NCBI GenBank assembly: GCA_037178625.1 | Contig: CM074135.1 | Location: 1,056,001 to 1,120,000 of the forward strand | Source of the DNA: Skeletonema tropicum | Taxonomy: Eukaryota; Bacillariophyta; Thalassiosirophyceae; Thalassiosirales; Thalassiosiraceae | DNA: 64,000 nucleotides | Direction: 5' to 3' | Made by a program: the position numbers and the translations under genes | In this document: positions 35,525 to 44,569 of the stretch, one piece after another | Numbering within the stretch: the stretch's first letter is position 1 | How the letters are laid out: each line of letters begins with the position of its first letter | Notes under the pieces: model-generated | What the model saw: the letters and a program-made list of their open reading frames with translations, nothing else | What the model was told of the DNA's origin: nothing | The model's database searches: none

Positions 35525-36376
35525 ATGAAAGACAAGGCCGATGAAAGGAACAACACAAACACTGCGCCGGATGATATTATAATGAAGAAGTGTGTCTTTT
35601 ACGACGTCAAACACAGCAACAACTCTGCTCGAGTAAGATTATGGATGAAGCTGCACGGCGGCTTGAATGATCACATCCAAACTCAAACCCTAACTCATGC
35701 CGACCTTGATGGTGGTGGAAAACTAGTAGAAGTTAATCCACTGAAAAAGGTTCCTGCATTCGTTACAGATAATGGGCTGAATCTATTTGAATCCTTTGTG
35801 ATTCTTTCGTACTTGGAAGATCGATTTGGTGATGGCCGCTTCATGCTCGCAAACGCTGAGGATAGGGCCTTGGTTCAGTTGTTTGTCAGGATCCATGATA
35901 TTTACATTTCTTCTCCGAATTGTACCCAGCCCAACTTTAGCCATACACAAGGATGCATGTACCTCGATCCATATCCAACAACTTATACACCAGAAAGAAG
36001 AACAATGCCCGATCCCGTTGTACGTGCTTCCAAATTGAAAGAGATTTATGAAAGATTGTGTTGGCTGGAAGAAAATATTGGGTCAGAATACATGGTTGGA
36101 GACAGAATAACACATGCTGATATAACATGGTATCCGACTTGTATATTTATGGAGATACTACTGCCATATGTCTTTGGATGGGCACCTATCTTTCATGAAA
36201 AAGATCATTTTCCTCGTCTGACAAGATGGTTTGAGGCATGCACAAACAATGAGCACTTTGCCTCTGTTCGAAGTGATATTTACGGTGTATTGAAGAGTCA
36301 ACAAAGAGATGGAAGATTTGATAATGTCCGAAAGGTGGCACAAGACAACCCTGATTTAAAGTGGAAGTACATGTAA
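35525..36376 (+). CDS. Glutathione S-transferase-like protein
   Basis: Intronless, 283 aa; ATG at 35525, with MKKCVFYD as a possible internal start. The N-terminal thioredoxin fold has SNNSARVRLWMKLHG (first helix), KKVPAFVTDNG with the cis-proline, and LFESFVILSYLEDRFG, equal to the conserved 'ES.AI..YL' glutathione site. The all-helical C-terminal domain contains GDRITHADITWYP, matching the N-capping box. The residue at the usual catalytic Ser/Cys/Tyr position is probably in HSNNSARV. Detoxification or redox role inferred; GST class not assigned. Confidence 0.85.
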   Translation: MKDKADERNNTNTAPDDIIMKKCVFYDVKHSNNSARVRLWMKLHGGLNDHIQTQTLTHADLDGGGKLVEVNPLKKVPAFVTDNGLNLFESFVILSYLEDRFGDGRFMLANAEDRALVQLFVRIHDIYISSPNCTQPNFSHTQGCMYLDPYPTTYTPERRTMPDPVVRASKLKEIYERLCWLEENIGSEYMVGDRITHADITWYPTCIFMEILLPYVFGWAPIFHEKDHFPRLTRWFEACTNNEHFASVRSDIYGVLKSQQRDGRFDNVRKVAQDNPDLKWKYM

Positions 36377-36529
36377 ATCATGATAACTCCTAATCCTAAT
36401 ACTGATTACTTTTTCCTAACACTGATTACGAACACTCATCACATAGAACATTTACGCAACACCACAGACATCAATAACATCGAATATATTTCCTGTACAT
36501 TTTAAGCTCCACGAAATATTTCTCAACGC

Positions 36530-37069
36530 CTAATCAATGTGGTCGCTGCTTTGGGAACTGACTGAAAGTTGTGGGGGTGGTTGATTTTGATTTTCATCGA
36601 AGTTGTACCCGAAACTATCGTCTGTATTATTCGATCGCAGCAACGCAACGTTTGACTGACGTGCCTGGCGTCTTCTCACATCCGCAGTATTATTATTAGT
36701 GCGAGGAGACTTTCCAACCAACATCTTCAAACAGCAAAAGATACTCTTCCATGATTCTTGCTTTCGACGCTGTCGTTCATATTCTACCGCGTGCACTGGA
36801 AGATTAGCCGAGTCAAATCTGGGACTGCTGCTGGATACGAAATTTTGCCAATGTTGTGCCGACACAGACATTTTGCTACTCTTCGGTCGCCTTGAAGGTA
36901 ATGGCTGCCTTCACAATATCCCAACCTGGGGCTCCTGCCTGCTTCGTGTGTATATTCGCCGAGCACTCTCGCTCGCAAAAGTGGGAGCAAGTGCAACCTC
37001 GTCGAAGTTGCTGATGTTTGTTGTGTTCGCGTCGCCGGCCACCTCAACGCAATCAACTGTCTTTGCCAT
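36530..37069 (-). CDS. Hypothetical Ser/Asn-rich protein, in-frame stop
   Basis: I do not recognise it. A frame open from about 37185, with first ATG at 37069 (MAKTVDCVEVAGDA), reaches a TGA at 36911-36913. The same frame continues through RRPKSSK to MSVSAQHWQNFVSSSSPRF (ATG 36871) and ends at 36530. The second part (113 aa) has a basic segment YERQRRKQESWKSIFCCLK and a Pro/Gln-rich end. Either the 36871 ORF alone is the gene and the upstream part is 5' flank, or the TGA interrupts one longer protein. Confidence 0.4.
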
Positions 37070-37341
37070 TTTTGGCGGTGATAATCGTGTTTTTGCGAAC
37101 GTTAGCAATAGACTGGCATTAGAGAGAATGTCCTTTGCGACTCTCCCCAGCTGCTCTTTTTTCGCACTCAATTCCGCTTCCTCTTTTTAAGAATGCACGC
37201 GCGGGCGGGGGGCGCGTGGCTGGCTGTCTCAAATCTCATTCTGACGGAATGAGAGGTCATGATCCAATAGCCAAAAGGACGTCAAAGCAGCAAGGGAAGA
37301 GACCACCGCCAACCGCCAACCGCCATTGTTATGCAAGAATC

Positions 37342-38169
37342 ATGTCCTCCACCAATGTAAAAAGAGGAAAGATTATTCTCTTCGGAGATTCAATCACACA
37401 AATGTCCTTCTCCGCCGCAGATTGTGGCTGGGGTGCTTGGATAGCGGATAGATATCAACGTCGGTGTGATGTGTTAAATAGAGGTTTTAGTGGCTACAAT
37501 TCAGACTGGTTTCTCAAATTTGCCGCAACAGATGAAGGGAAAACAGACCTGTTTGATCATGACAATGTCAAGTTAGTCACTGTGTTCTTTGGAGCAAATG
37601 ACGCATCAGATCTCAAATTGAATCCCCGGCATCACGTGCCAGTGGAGCGGTACAAATCCAACATAAAAGAGATAGCCTCTTTGGCTCGCAAAAACTTTGG
37701 CGAGGATGTCAGCATTATTCTTATCGCGCCCCCACCGGTGTGTCACGACGCAAGGTTGAAATTCCAGAAGGAGAAATACAAAGACAAAGCTACAGGAAAG
37801 TTAGAAAGAACACTTGAGCTTTCTGGGCAGTACGCTAAAGCTATGACGGAAGTAGCCAAAGAATTAGAACTTCCTTGCTTGGATGTATGGACTATGATGC
37901 AAGATTCTTCTTACAATTCTCAACCCTGGCAAGAATACCTATCGGATGGCCTTCATTTAAGTGCTGCTGGAAATAAGTTTGTGGGCGAAGCACTCATCGA
38001 TTTAATTAATGACTTGCTTCCTGAGTTAGCAGTCACACCTTGTGCACACACTGGAAATATTAATTCTTCGTCGAAATCCTCAATCTCAATGAAAAGGATT
38101 GCCCCTTGGCATGATGAAATAGATCATTTGCAACCAGAGAAGTCATTCAAGCAAAGCAAGAGCTCTTGA
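37342..38169 (+). CDS. SGNH/GDSL esterase, isoamyl acetate-hydrolysing type
   Basis: 276 aa from ATG 37342 (MSSTNVKRGKIILFGDS); the frame is open upstream and ATG 37249 is an alternative. The four SGNH blocks are present: I FGDSIT with catalytic Ser, II GFSGYNS with Gly, III FFGANDA with Asn, V DGLHLS with catalytic Asp/His. This pattern equals IAH1-type esterases that hydrolyse short acyl esters. The ~50-residue tail after NDLLPEL is low-complexity and extra to the family. It is divergent from the preceding hypothetical gene. Confidence 0.88.
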   Translation: MSSTNVKRGKIILFGDSITQMSFSAADCGWGAWIADRYQRRCDVLNRGFSGYNSDWFLKFAATDEGKTDLFDHDNVKLVTVFFGANDASDLKLNPRHHVPVERYKSNIKEIASLARKNFGEDVSIILIAPPPVCHDARLKFQKEKYKDKATGKLERTLELSGQYAKAMTEVAKELELPCLDVWTMMQDSSYNSQPWQEYLSDGLHLSAAGNKFVGEALIDLINDLLPELAVTPCAHTGNINSSSKSSISMKRIAPWHDEIDHLQPEKSFKQSKSS

Positions 38170-38362
38170 AATAAAATAATCTCCTTTCTCATCTCCCATT
38201 TTCCTACCAACGGAGGAATTGCTCCAACGCCATTTCAACTTATTGAGAAGCCTTTTCTGTGCCCTGGATGCTCTGGCTCTCTAGAGATGGAGCAGCCTCC
38301 TTCGCACTCTGTCAACCATAGAGCAATCCGCAACATCAATAGAGAGGACGTGGCATGGTAAT

Positions 38363-39732
38363 ATGGTCGTTAGATTCCACAAGATAAATCTATCCAGAGG
38401 CCGTAGCGAAATCAGTAATAATTTCAACATGTGTATCAAATCATCCGACAAAAACTCAGATCCATTCGCATGGCCTCAAACAACGCTGACATGCGTCAAT
38501 CGAAGAAACCAAATGCATGGAGCCAGCTCTAGCGCTTGTACACGAATTGGAGGAGTATCACTGAGATATTCACATGAGTCTCAAACATATGTTATTGATG
38601 GAAGGATGAAAACAGACGAGGGGACAAAAAGCACGGCCAGAAATACTATCCGCTCCCACTACAGATGGGTAAGACAAGACATAAACAACTCAGAGGTAGG
38701 CAAGATACAAATTTTGCCGATCGGTCTATCCAGCAAGCTAGGAGGAGGGATGTTTATTTGAAATGGAAGCATAGTCGAAGAAAGAAGCTTCGCAAGTTGG
38801 CTGTAGTATCAACATCAGATGCCACCGTCGATCAGAACAATATTCCTACGGACTCGTTACGCGGAAATTCATCTAAACAGCCAACCATCTCAATGAGGTG
38901 TAGCGAAGGGGCGAAGACGATGGCATGGTCGAGCTTGGACAATGCAATCGAGCTAATAACGGCACAGAGTTCAAACGATAGCTATTCTGAAGAGTCTTCG
39001 ACCTCAAGCATTCCTCCTTCACCACTAACGCAAGAATCGCAACCACAAGTACAGCAGAGCTTTTCCGACGAATCGAGCTTTACTGATGACTCTCCAACTT
39101 GTGTCATGACTGATATTTCGCAATACCAAAGATCAGATAACCAAGACTTCGTCAGAATTCAAAATATTAGCAAAAAGGGTACCATCCAAAAGAAAGAATG
39201 AAACGAAGGAAGAGTTACATGGTGGGATGGTATAGGCAACAGGCACAAACCATTTTTGTTCGAAACAAATGTGCCAAAGGTCGATGATTCTGCTTCATTT
39301 GATCTGATGGAAAGAGGCATCATGGGGCTACCACCACACGCAGATATTACTCGGGAATCAGATGCGATCTTCTTCGACTCGAATGACAATGACTCCGGCA
39401 CGTCATCATACACCTGCAGTGCACCTAAATGCTTTACTGTTGAGTTCTGGACGGATAAAAGTGAGGAGCTAAAGATGCAGGGCTGTAGAGTGTGTAAAAA
39501 GGTTGATGATGCGATAAACAAAGTGAAGGTGATGGCGGTAGATCTATCTGAGTCTATAGATAAAGTTTCGTGTGGCATGGGTAAGAAGGATATATCAGAG
39601 TGCATAGACAGTATTTGTCCAAGAATCTTGAGAACTAGTGCAAGTGATTTGAAACGAGAGGAAACGATAGTGCAAAAAGAGGCAATGGATGTCCCGATAA
39701 CAGAAGTGATAATAAAGAATCGCGAGGGATAA
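38363..39732 (+). CDS. Hypothetical protein, in-frame TGA
   Basis: No recognised domain. A frame from ATG 38363 (also 38513) reads through ...SHYRW; a possible intron 38668-38733 (GTAAGA...CCAG, 66 nt) would join it to QARRRDVYLKWKHSRRKK. The frame continues Ser-rich to a TGA at 39199-39201. The same frame stays open afterwards (NEGRVTWWDGIGNRHKPFLF) to 39732, with a Cys-containing region (CSAPKCF, GCRVCKK, CGMGKK). Composition on both sides looks protein-like. An in-frame stop, an unseen intron, or two separate genes remain possible. No SECIS-like element was identified. Confidence 0.4.
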
Positions 39733-39877
39733 TAGTAGCTAATTTGTTGTAATTGAGTATTTTATGAATTATATATTGCTCAATTGCATATTCTATGCAA
39801 TATTTTCTGATATTCATAACTCATGGCTGCATTCAAAGTGCAAGTTGCATTGTAGGGTAATCGCTCGACAATGATGA

Positions 39878-40354
39878 CTAAGCAGCCGATGATGAAAATT
39901 GAATCAGCTCAACACGAAAAATGAGAGTTGCCCTTGGAGGAACAACGGGCGGATACCCGGCAACACCATATGCGTAAGGAAAGGGAATTGTTGCTTCTAC
40001 CTTCTCCCCAAGGCTCATTTTGGATACTGCAACGTCAAGACCCTCAATCACCTGTTGTTGACCCAGCAGGAAATGAAACTCTTGACCGCGTTTCCAACTT
40101 GAATCAAATGGAGTGGGGTTCTCGCTATTGTACATGTCATCTTCCGTGAAGGCTTCGTAGTGAATGGTGCATCTATCTCCCTTCTGCGGATAATTTATGA
40201 TGTCACCAGCTTTGATTGTCTTGAACAAAATTCCTGCCGCAGATGAGGTGATGTCATCAAGAGACTTTTTCGATTCATCTGTCGCAGCCGCAGAAGCGCT
40301 CTCCGCCGATGAATCGTTTGATCGCAGTTGCGATAAGGTGGAAAAGAAATTCAT
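39878..40354 (-). CDS. FKBP-type peptidyl-prolyl isomerase
   Basis: Intronless, 158 aa. After a ~40-residue Ser/Ala leader comes one FKBP domain: GDIINYPQKGDRCTIHYEAF, FDSSWKRGQEFHFLLGQQQVIEGLDVAV, MSLGEKVEATIPFPYAYG and PPRATLIFRVELI. The core residues that bind FK506 and form the active site (Tyr of HYEA, Phe-Asp of PFDSS, Val-Ile of QVIEG, the Tyr of PYAYG) are conserved. An insert EDDMYNSENPT is slightly longer than usual. Probably cytosolic. It is divergent from the membrane-protein gene at 40602. Confidence 0.9.
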   Translation of the reverse strand: MNFFSTLSQLRSNDSSAESASAAATDESKKSLDDITSSAAGILFKTIKAGDIINYPQKGDRCTIHYEAFTEDDMYNSENPTPFDSSWKRGQEFHFLLGQQQVIEGLDVAVSKMSLGEKVEATIPFPYAYGVAGYPPVVPPRATLIFRVELIQFSSSAA

Positions 40355-40456
40355 TTTATGAATAGCTGCTCACTACACCCACTGCCAACGCCAATCGGGC
40401 GGACAAAAGAATGACATGGTCTGCGATGACATCATTGATCTTGCACAGCATGTTGA

Positions 40457-40467
40457 GGCGCGCCAAA
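40457..40467. promoter_or_regulatory. E2F-like site GGCGCGCCAAA
   Basis: Matches TTTGGCGC-type E2F/DP consensus on the minus strand. It lies 145 bp upstream of the start at 40602 and 103 bp upstream of the divergent FKBP gene. The same 11-mer with the same AATTTTAT flank is conserved before the second gene copy at 41669. Confidence 0.5.
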
Positions 40468-40601
40468 TTTTATGCCATAGCGAAGCGAACTCTTCTCTGC
40501 CCGCGTAGATAGAAACTGTTCCTGTTTTTGGCTTCGCTCCACTTGCTGCATTACTCCTCTACTCCATCGTAACACTTACACAACTACAGCCCAAATTCAT
40601 C

Positions 40602-41246
40602 ATGCAGAACGATATTCTATTCTTCGAAAACTTTGCCGTGCCTTTCAGAGCTGCTATTGGTCTTTTCTTGACCCTCATCACTTTGCCAGGCTTTTTTACT
40701 GTAGAGAATATTCGAAATGAGCAAATAAAGAAGACTGAGCTGGCTAAGAAGCAAGGACTCGAGCCTACCCTCTACCTCCCTCGCAGTGTTCTTCAACTCC
40801 TTCAAATATACTCCTTCTACTTTCTCATCCTTACCTTCGCCTTTGCGGGTAACTTGAAGCCACCCTTTCTATTTGCCACGGCATGGCTGTCTTTAGCTCC
40901 ACAGCTTGTCATTCCTATGTTGATCAAGACCAAGTTTTTTAGCTTCATTACTTCTAAATATGCCTTTGGAGTCCGCGGATGTGTGATTGCTCTCGGAATA
41001 TGCGGCTCCCTGTACAATACACTTCAAGTGGAAACACTAAGCCAAACTAAGGAGTTGCGCTTCCTTTCCTTATGCTGCTTTGCATTGGCGGCTTGGCAAT
41101 CCTGCGGACTTGGCAGCCATCCAGGATGGGCTTTGCATCCTGAGTATGGAGAGTTTGCAGTGGAAAAGAAAGTTTGTCTTCTTCTAGTACAGGTATACTT
41201 TGTCGTTGGGTTTGTCTTGCAATATGCTGCTACTCTGGAACACTAA
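40602..41246 (+). CDS. Multi-pass membrane protein of unknown function, tandem copy 1
   Basis: 214 aa, intronless, about four to six hydrophobic segments (for example FRAAIGLFLTLITLPGFF, FYFLILTFAFAG, VCLLLVQVYFVVGFVLQYAA). It starts MQNDILFFENF. There is a charged loop EQIKKTELAKKQGLEP after the first helix. I do not recognise the family. It is nearly identical to the next gene, and the duplicated block includes about 145 bp of upstream sequence with an E2F-like site. Confidence 0.75.
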   Translation: MQNDILFFENFAVPFRAAIGLFLTLITLPGFFTVENIRNEQIKKTELAKKQGLEPTLYLPRSVLQLLQIYSFYFLILTFAFAGNLKPPFLFATAWLSLAPQLVIPMLIKTKFFSFITSKYAFGVRGCVIALGICGSLYNTLQVETLSQTKELRFLSLCCFALAAWQSCGLGSHPGWALHPEYGEFAVEKKVCLLLVQVYFVVGFVLQYAATLEH

Positions 41247-41513
41247 TTACTGAAGCAGAACTTGTAGAGATGCGCGAAATAAAAGCTTTTTGATGACTGT
41301 ACCATAATTATCTAAATTCATGTTCATTGACTCGGATGGATTGAGAAGTATCATTTACAACCTGACAATTATCGTACCAATTCGGCGGACGGAATTTCAT
41401 TTTTGGCACCCGACCCGGCCGGGTCCTACCTAATAAGCCCAGACAGAAAAAGGTCCGGGTGTTATGTAGGCATTCCTACGTAGAAACTCTACGGTGTCAC
41501 CGGTCTTGAGGGA
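41247..41513. other. Spacer between tandem copies
   Basis: 267 bp that includes the 3' flank of copy 1 and a GC-rich patch (CCCGACCCGGCCGGGTCC near 41409-41426) absent from the upstream copy. Confidence 0.4.
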
Positions 41514-41524
41514 GGCGCGCCAAA
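41514..41524. promoter_or_regulatory. E2F-like site GGCGCGCCAAA (second copy)
   Basis: Identical 11-mer 155 bp upstream of the start at 41669, retained within the duplicated upstream block while the surrounding bases have diverged with small indels. Confidence 0.5.
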
Positions 41525-41668
41525 TTTTATACGATACCATAGCTAGCGAAGCGAACTCTACTCAGCCCGATGATGTTCCTGTTTTGCTTCGCTCTCATAC
41601 TTGCTTCGTTATTGCTCCTCTACTCTATCACAAAACACCTATATTAATAACAATAACCCAAATTCATC

Positions 41669-42307
41669 ATGCAGAACGACATTCTATTCTTCGAAAACTT
41701 TGCTGCGCCTTTCAGAGCTGCTATCGGCCTTTTCTTGACCCTCACCACTCTACCAGGCTTTTTTACCCTGGAGAAGATTCGAAATGAGCAAATAAAGAAG
41801 ACTGAGCTGGCTAAGAAGCAAGGACTCGAGCCTACCCTCTACACCCGTCATTTACCAGCTCTTTACTCCTTCAACTTTCTCATCCTTACCTTCGCCTTTG
41901 CGGGTAACTTGAAGCCATCCTTTCTACTTGCCACGGCATGGCTATCTTTTGTTCCACAGCTTGTCATTCCTATGCTGATCAAGACCAAGTTTTTTAGCTT
42001 GATTACTTCTAAATATGCCTTTGGAGTCCGCGGGTGTGTGATTGCTCTTGGAATATGCGGCTCCCTGTACAATACACTTCAATTGGAAGCACAAAATCAA
42101 AGCCCAGCTCGGGAGTTGCGCTTTCTTTCCTTATGCTGCTTTGCATTGGCGGCTTGGTTCTCTTGTGGACTTGGCGGTCATCCAGGGTGGGCAGCGCATC
42201 CTGAGTATGGAGAGTTTGCAGTGGAAAAGAAAGTTTGTCTTCTTCTAGTGCAGGTATACTTTGTCGTAGGGTTTGTCTTGCAATTTGCTTCCAGTCTTGA
42301 ACACTAA
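41669..42307 (+). CDS. Multi-pass membrane protein of unknown function, tandem copy 2
   Basis: 212 aa paralogue of the preceding gene, starting 1067 bp downstream of it. Differences cluster after the charged loop, where copy 1 has LYLPRSVLQLLQIYSFYF and copy 2 the shorter LYTRHLPALYSFNF, and in the loop VETLSQTKE versus LEAQNQSPARE. The rest is almost identical, with intact frame and most codon changes silent or conservative, so both copies look functional. Confidence 0.75.
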   Translation: MQNDILFFENFAAPFRAAIGLFLTLTTLPGFFTLEKIRNEQIKKTELAKKQGLEPTLYTRHLPALYSFNFLILTFAFAGNLKPSFLLATAWLSFVPQLVIPMLIKTKFFSLITSKYAFGVRGCVIALGICGSLYNTLQLEAQNQSPARELRFLSLCCFALAAWFSCGLGGHPGWAAHPEYGEFAVEKKVCLLLVQVYFVVGFVLQFASSLEH

Positions 42308-42961
42308 TCCTAATCACTGAAGCAAACCTAGATGCGCGAAATGAACTGTTTGGTGACTGTAGCAAGTATATGATTGTCTAAATTCATCCTTATTGACTTG
42401 GCTTGATTGTGAAGTATCATTTCCAAGCCGTATCGCTTATTTACCTATGAATATGAACCACGTTATTTCCGTCTTGATCTTTGTGACATGCACGCTTTCT
42501 TTTAGTAACGGCATCGATACTGATACGACACAAACGTCAAATCAAACGACAAGCGAGGGAGCTAGAGCATGACCAGAGGAGGGTGGCCTCGTAAGTAGAA
42601 CCATACTAATTCCTATATGTAACGCAATGTGTCCGGCGTTTCAAATGTCAAATTACATGTGTAACAGTCTGTGGAGGATATCATAGGCGGCGGAGCAATT
42701 CGAGCAGTAACATATGTAACAGTTTCACGGACACATCTCCAGATCCCCTGGCATCATCCCCAACAAAATTCAATCTATCCAACTTTCTTCTTTTGGAGAA
42801 ATTTTTTCTTCCATTTGAGAAAATGTCCGTAGATTCGGTACGTAACACAGATATACTAGGATATACGTAGGAATTCAATTCCTACAGGCGGCGTAAGAGA
42901 TCGGGTTGTTACATATGTAACAGTTTCACGGACAGGTTGAGGCCACCCCTCCTATGACGCT
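42308..42961. repeat. Intergenic region with direct repeats of a 23-bp motif
   Basis: No gene. CATATGTAACAGTTTCACGG plus three more bases occurs at 42711-42733 and again at 42912-42934, with a diverged version near 42656 (TGTGTAACAGTCTGTGG). TCCGT/ACGGA words recur in both orientations nearby. This looks like decayed or non-autonomous mobile DNA, adjacent to the inverted-repeat element that follows. Confidence 0.55.
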
Positions 42962-43267
42962 ATATAAGACGGTTAGAGTAACTTTTACACCTGGCGCATG
43001 ACAGACCAAGTATTTTGTGAAATAGAGGGTATCCGGTACTCAAAAAGGACTAAGTAAATGAACTAGAAGACCCTGTGTGTGATCGATGTTCTTGATATCG
43101 TTGAAAACCTCATATAAAATGCTTTCAGGTGATGTATATGATATGAATAATGATTTTTGCATACGGCTTGCTATAACGCTAGCGGTTTACTAACTAATTT
43201 GTGAGAGTCCAAAAAGAAAAATATGAGACGGACAGGCGGTGTAAAAGTTACTCTAACCGTCTTATAT
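42962..43267. mobile_element. MITE with 30-bp perfect terminal inverted repeats
   Basis: Arms 42962-42991 and 43238-43267 are exact inverted copies (ATATAAGACGG... / ...CCGTCTTATAT), giving a 306-bp element. There is no coding sequence inside. The ends are AT palindromes, so a TA or ATAT target duplication cannot be told apart from the termini themselves; a Tc1/mariner-like origin would be compatible. Confidence 0.7.
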
Positions 43268-43437
43268 GACCAGGCCAAACAAAAGCTAACAACCACAAGC
43301 GAGCGCGAGCACCTGTAACTGTAAGCTAACACCTATGGTACACCTCCTACACCACCACTACGCCTACCCCATCAAGCAGCTGTCTTCGTTCATTCACAAC
43401 TTAGTCTCCCGGCGTCTCTTGCTATCACTGAAGAACC

Positions 43438-44541
43438 ATGCGAAAATCGATCCCTCTCGCATTGAGCGGCACGTTCATCTTTGCATGTGCATGTGTGCTG
43501 ATATCTTTTTCAACACATCATGTGCAAGCATTCACATTACACAATAACCGAAACAGCTACATACAAAGCAGCAGCTTATCGAGCACAACATCGCCTGATA
43601 CCATTGCCAATGAAGAAGTTAATGGTTTGAACACCTATCCGTCAATTCCTCCTGATCTGGAAGGATGTTTTACAGAGAGAGAATGGGAACAGAGATGCTC
43701 CCTTGCTGTCTCCTATCGCATCGCCTACCTACATGATTGGCACGAGAATATTTTCAATCACATCACTCTCAAAGTTGATGGCAGTGATAGCGAGCCTGGA
43801 GGTCCTTTTTTTCTACTCAACGACTTTGGTACAGGCTTCGATGAGATCACTGCATCCAACCTGCTGAAAGTCAATCTTGATGGAATGGTCATTCAACAAT
43901 CTATACCTGGAGACAGACGCGAAATCAATCCAGGGAAGGGGAGAGTATTTAAACCAGGGTACGTGCTGCACTCAGCTATACATGCAGCACGCCATGATGT
44001 TCATGCTGTTTGGCACGGACACGACTTGGATGCATCTGCCTTGTCTCAAACAACAATAGGTATTTTGCCATTGTCTCAAGAGGCAAGTTACGTATTAAAG
44101 AAAGGATTATCATATCATCCGTTCGAAGGAAGTGCGAATGATGAATCGGAACAACCTCGTCTCGTGGCCAACCTTGGCCCAACAAATCAGTTTTTGTTGT
44201 TGGAAGATCATGGACCCATTGTTGCGTGCCCAACTATCGAAGAGGCATTTCATGGCATGTACTTTCTTACCAGAGCTTGTAAATATCAGATGAAGAGTTT
44301 TGCGGCAGTAGGTGGAGATTTAAGCAGAATTAATATTCCAGACGATGAATCCAAAGAAGAGATCATGCGACGCATAGAGAATTTTGATGAAGCACCGGCT
44401 TCTGCAAAATCTACATCAACCAATACAAACAATAGCCAGGATAAGGCTGATGTGGTAATGCACGATACTTCGGGGCTCATGTTTGCTTATGCAAGAAGAA
44501 GTGCAGAAAAGGTCTTTGGAAAGGATCAAATATATAAATAG
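43438..44541 (+). CDS. Plastid-targeted class II aldolase/adducin-family protein
   Basis: Intronless, 367 aa. It begins with a long signal peptide ending HVQAF|TL (residues 28-33), an ASAF-like plastid motif, and a Ser/Thr-rich transit part. The domain (~80-310) has the class II aldolase/adducin features: LKVDGS...FFLLNDFG, VLHSAIHAARHDVHAVWHGH with the zinc-binding His-x-His, and LLEDHGPIVACPTIEEAF. The family includes fuculose-1-phosphate aldolase, methylthioribulose-phosphate dehydratase and non-enzymatic adducin; the specific substrate is not clear. The frame is preceded by ~170 bp of flank after the MITE. Confidence 0.85.
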   Translation: MRKSIPLALSGTFIFACACVLISFSTHHVQAFTLHNNRNSYIQSSSLSSTTSPDTIANEEVNGLNTYPSIPPDLEGCFTEREWEQRCSLAVSYRIAYLHDWHENIFNHITLKVDGSDSEPGGPFFLLNDFGTGFDEITASNLLKVNLDGMVIQQSIPGDRREINPGKGRVFKPGYVLHSAIHAARHDVHAVWHGHDLDASALSQTTIGILPLSQEASYVLKKGLSYHPFEGSANDESEQPRLVANLGPTNQFLLLEDHGPIVACPTIEEAFHGMYFLTRACKYQMKSFAAVGGDLSRINIPDDESKEEIMRRIENFDEAPASAKSTSTNTNNSQDKADVVMHDTSGLMFAYARRSAEKVFGKDQIYK

Positions 44542-44569
44542 TAGCTTACCATAGTCTTATAGGTGAAAA

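Noticed and set aside
36699..37190. 163-codon ORF on the plus strand
   Set aside because: Opposite strand of a Ser/Asn-rich hypothetical frame; no domain or splice support.
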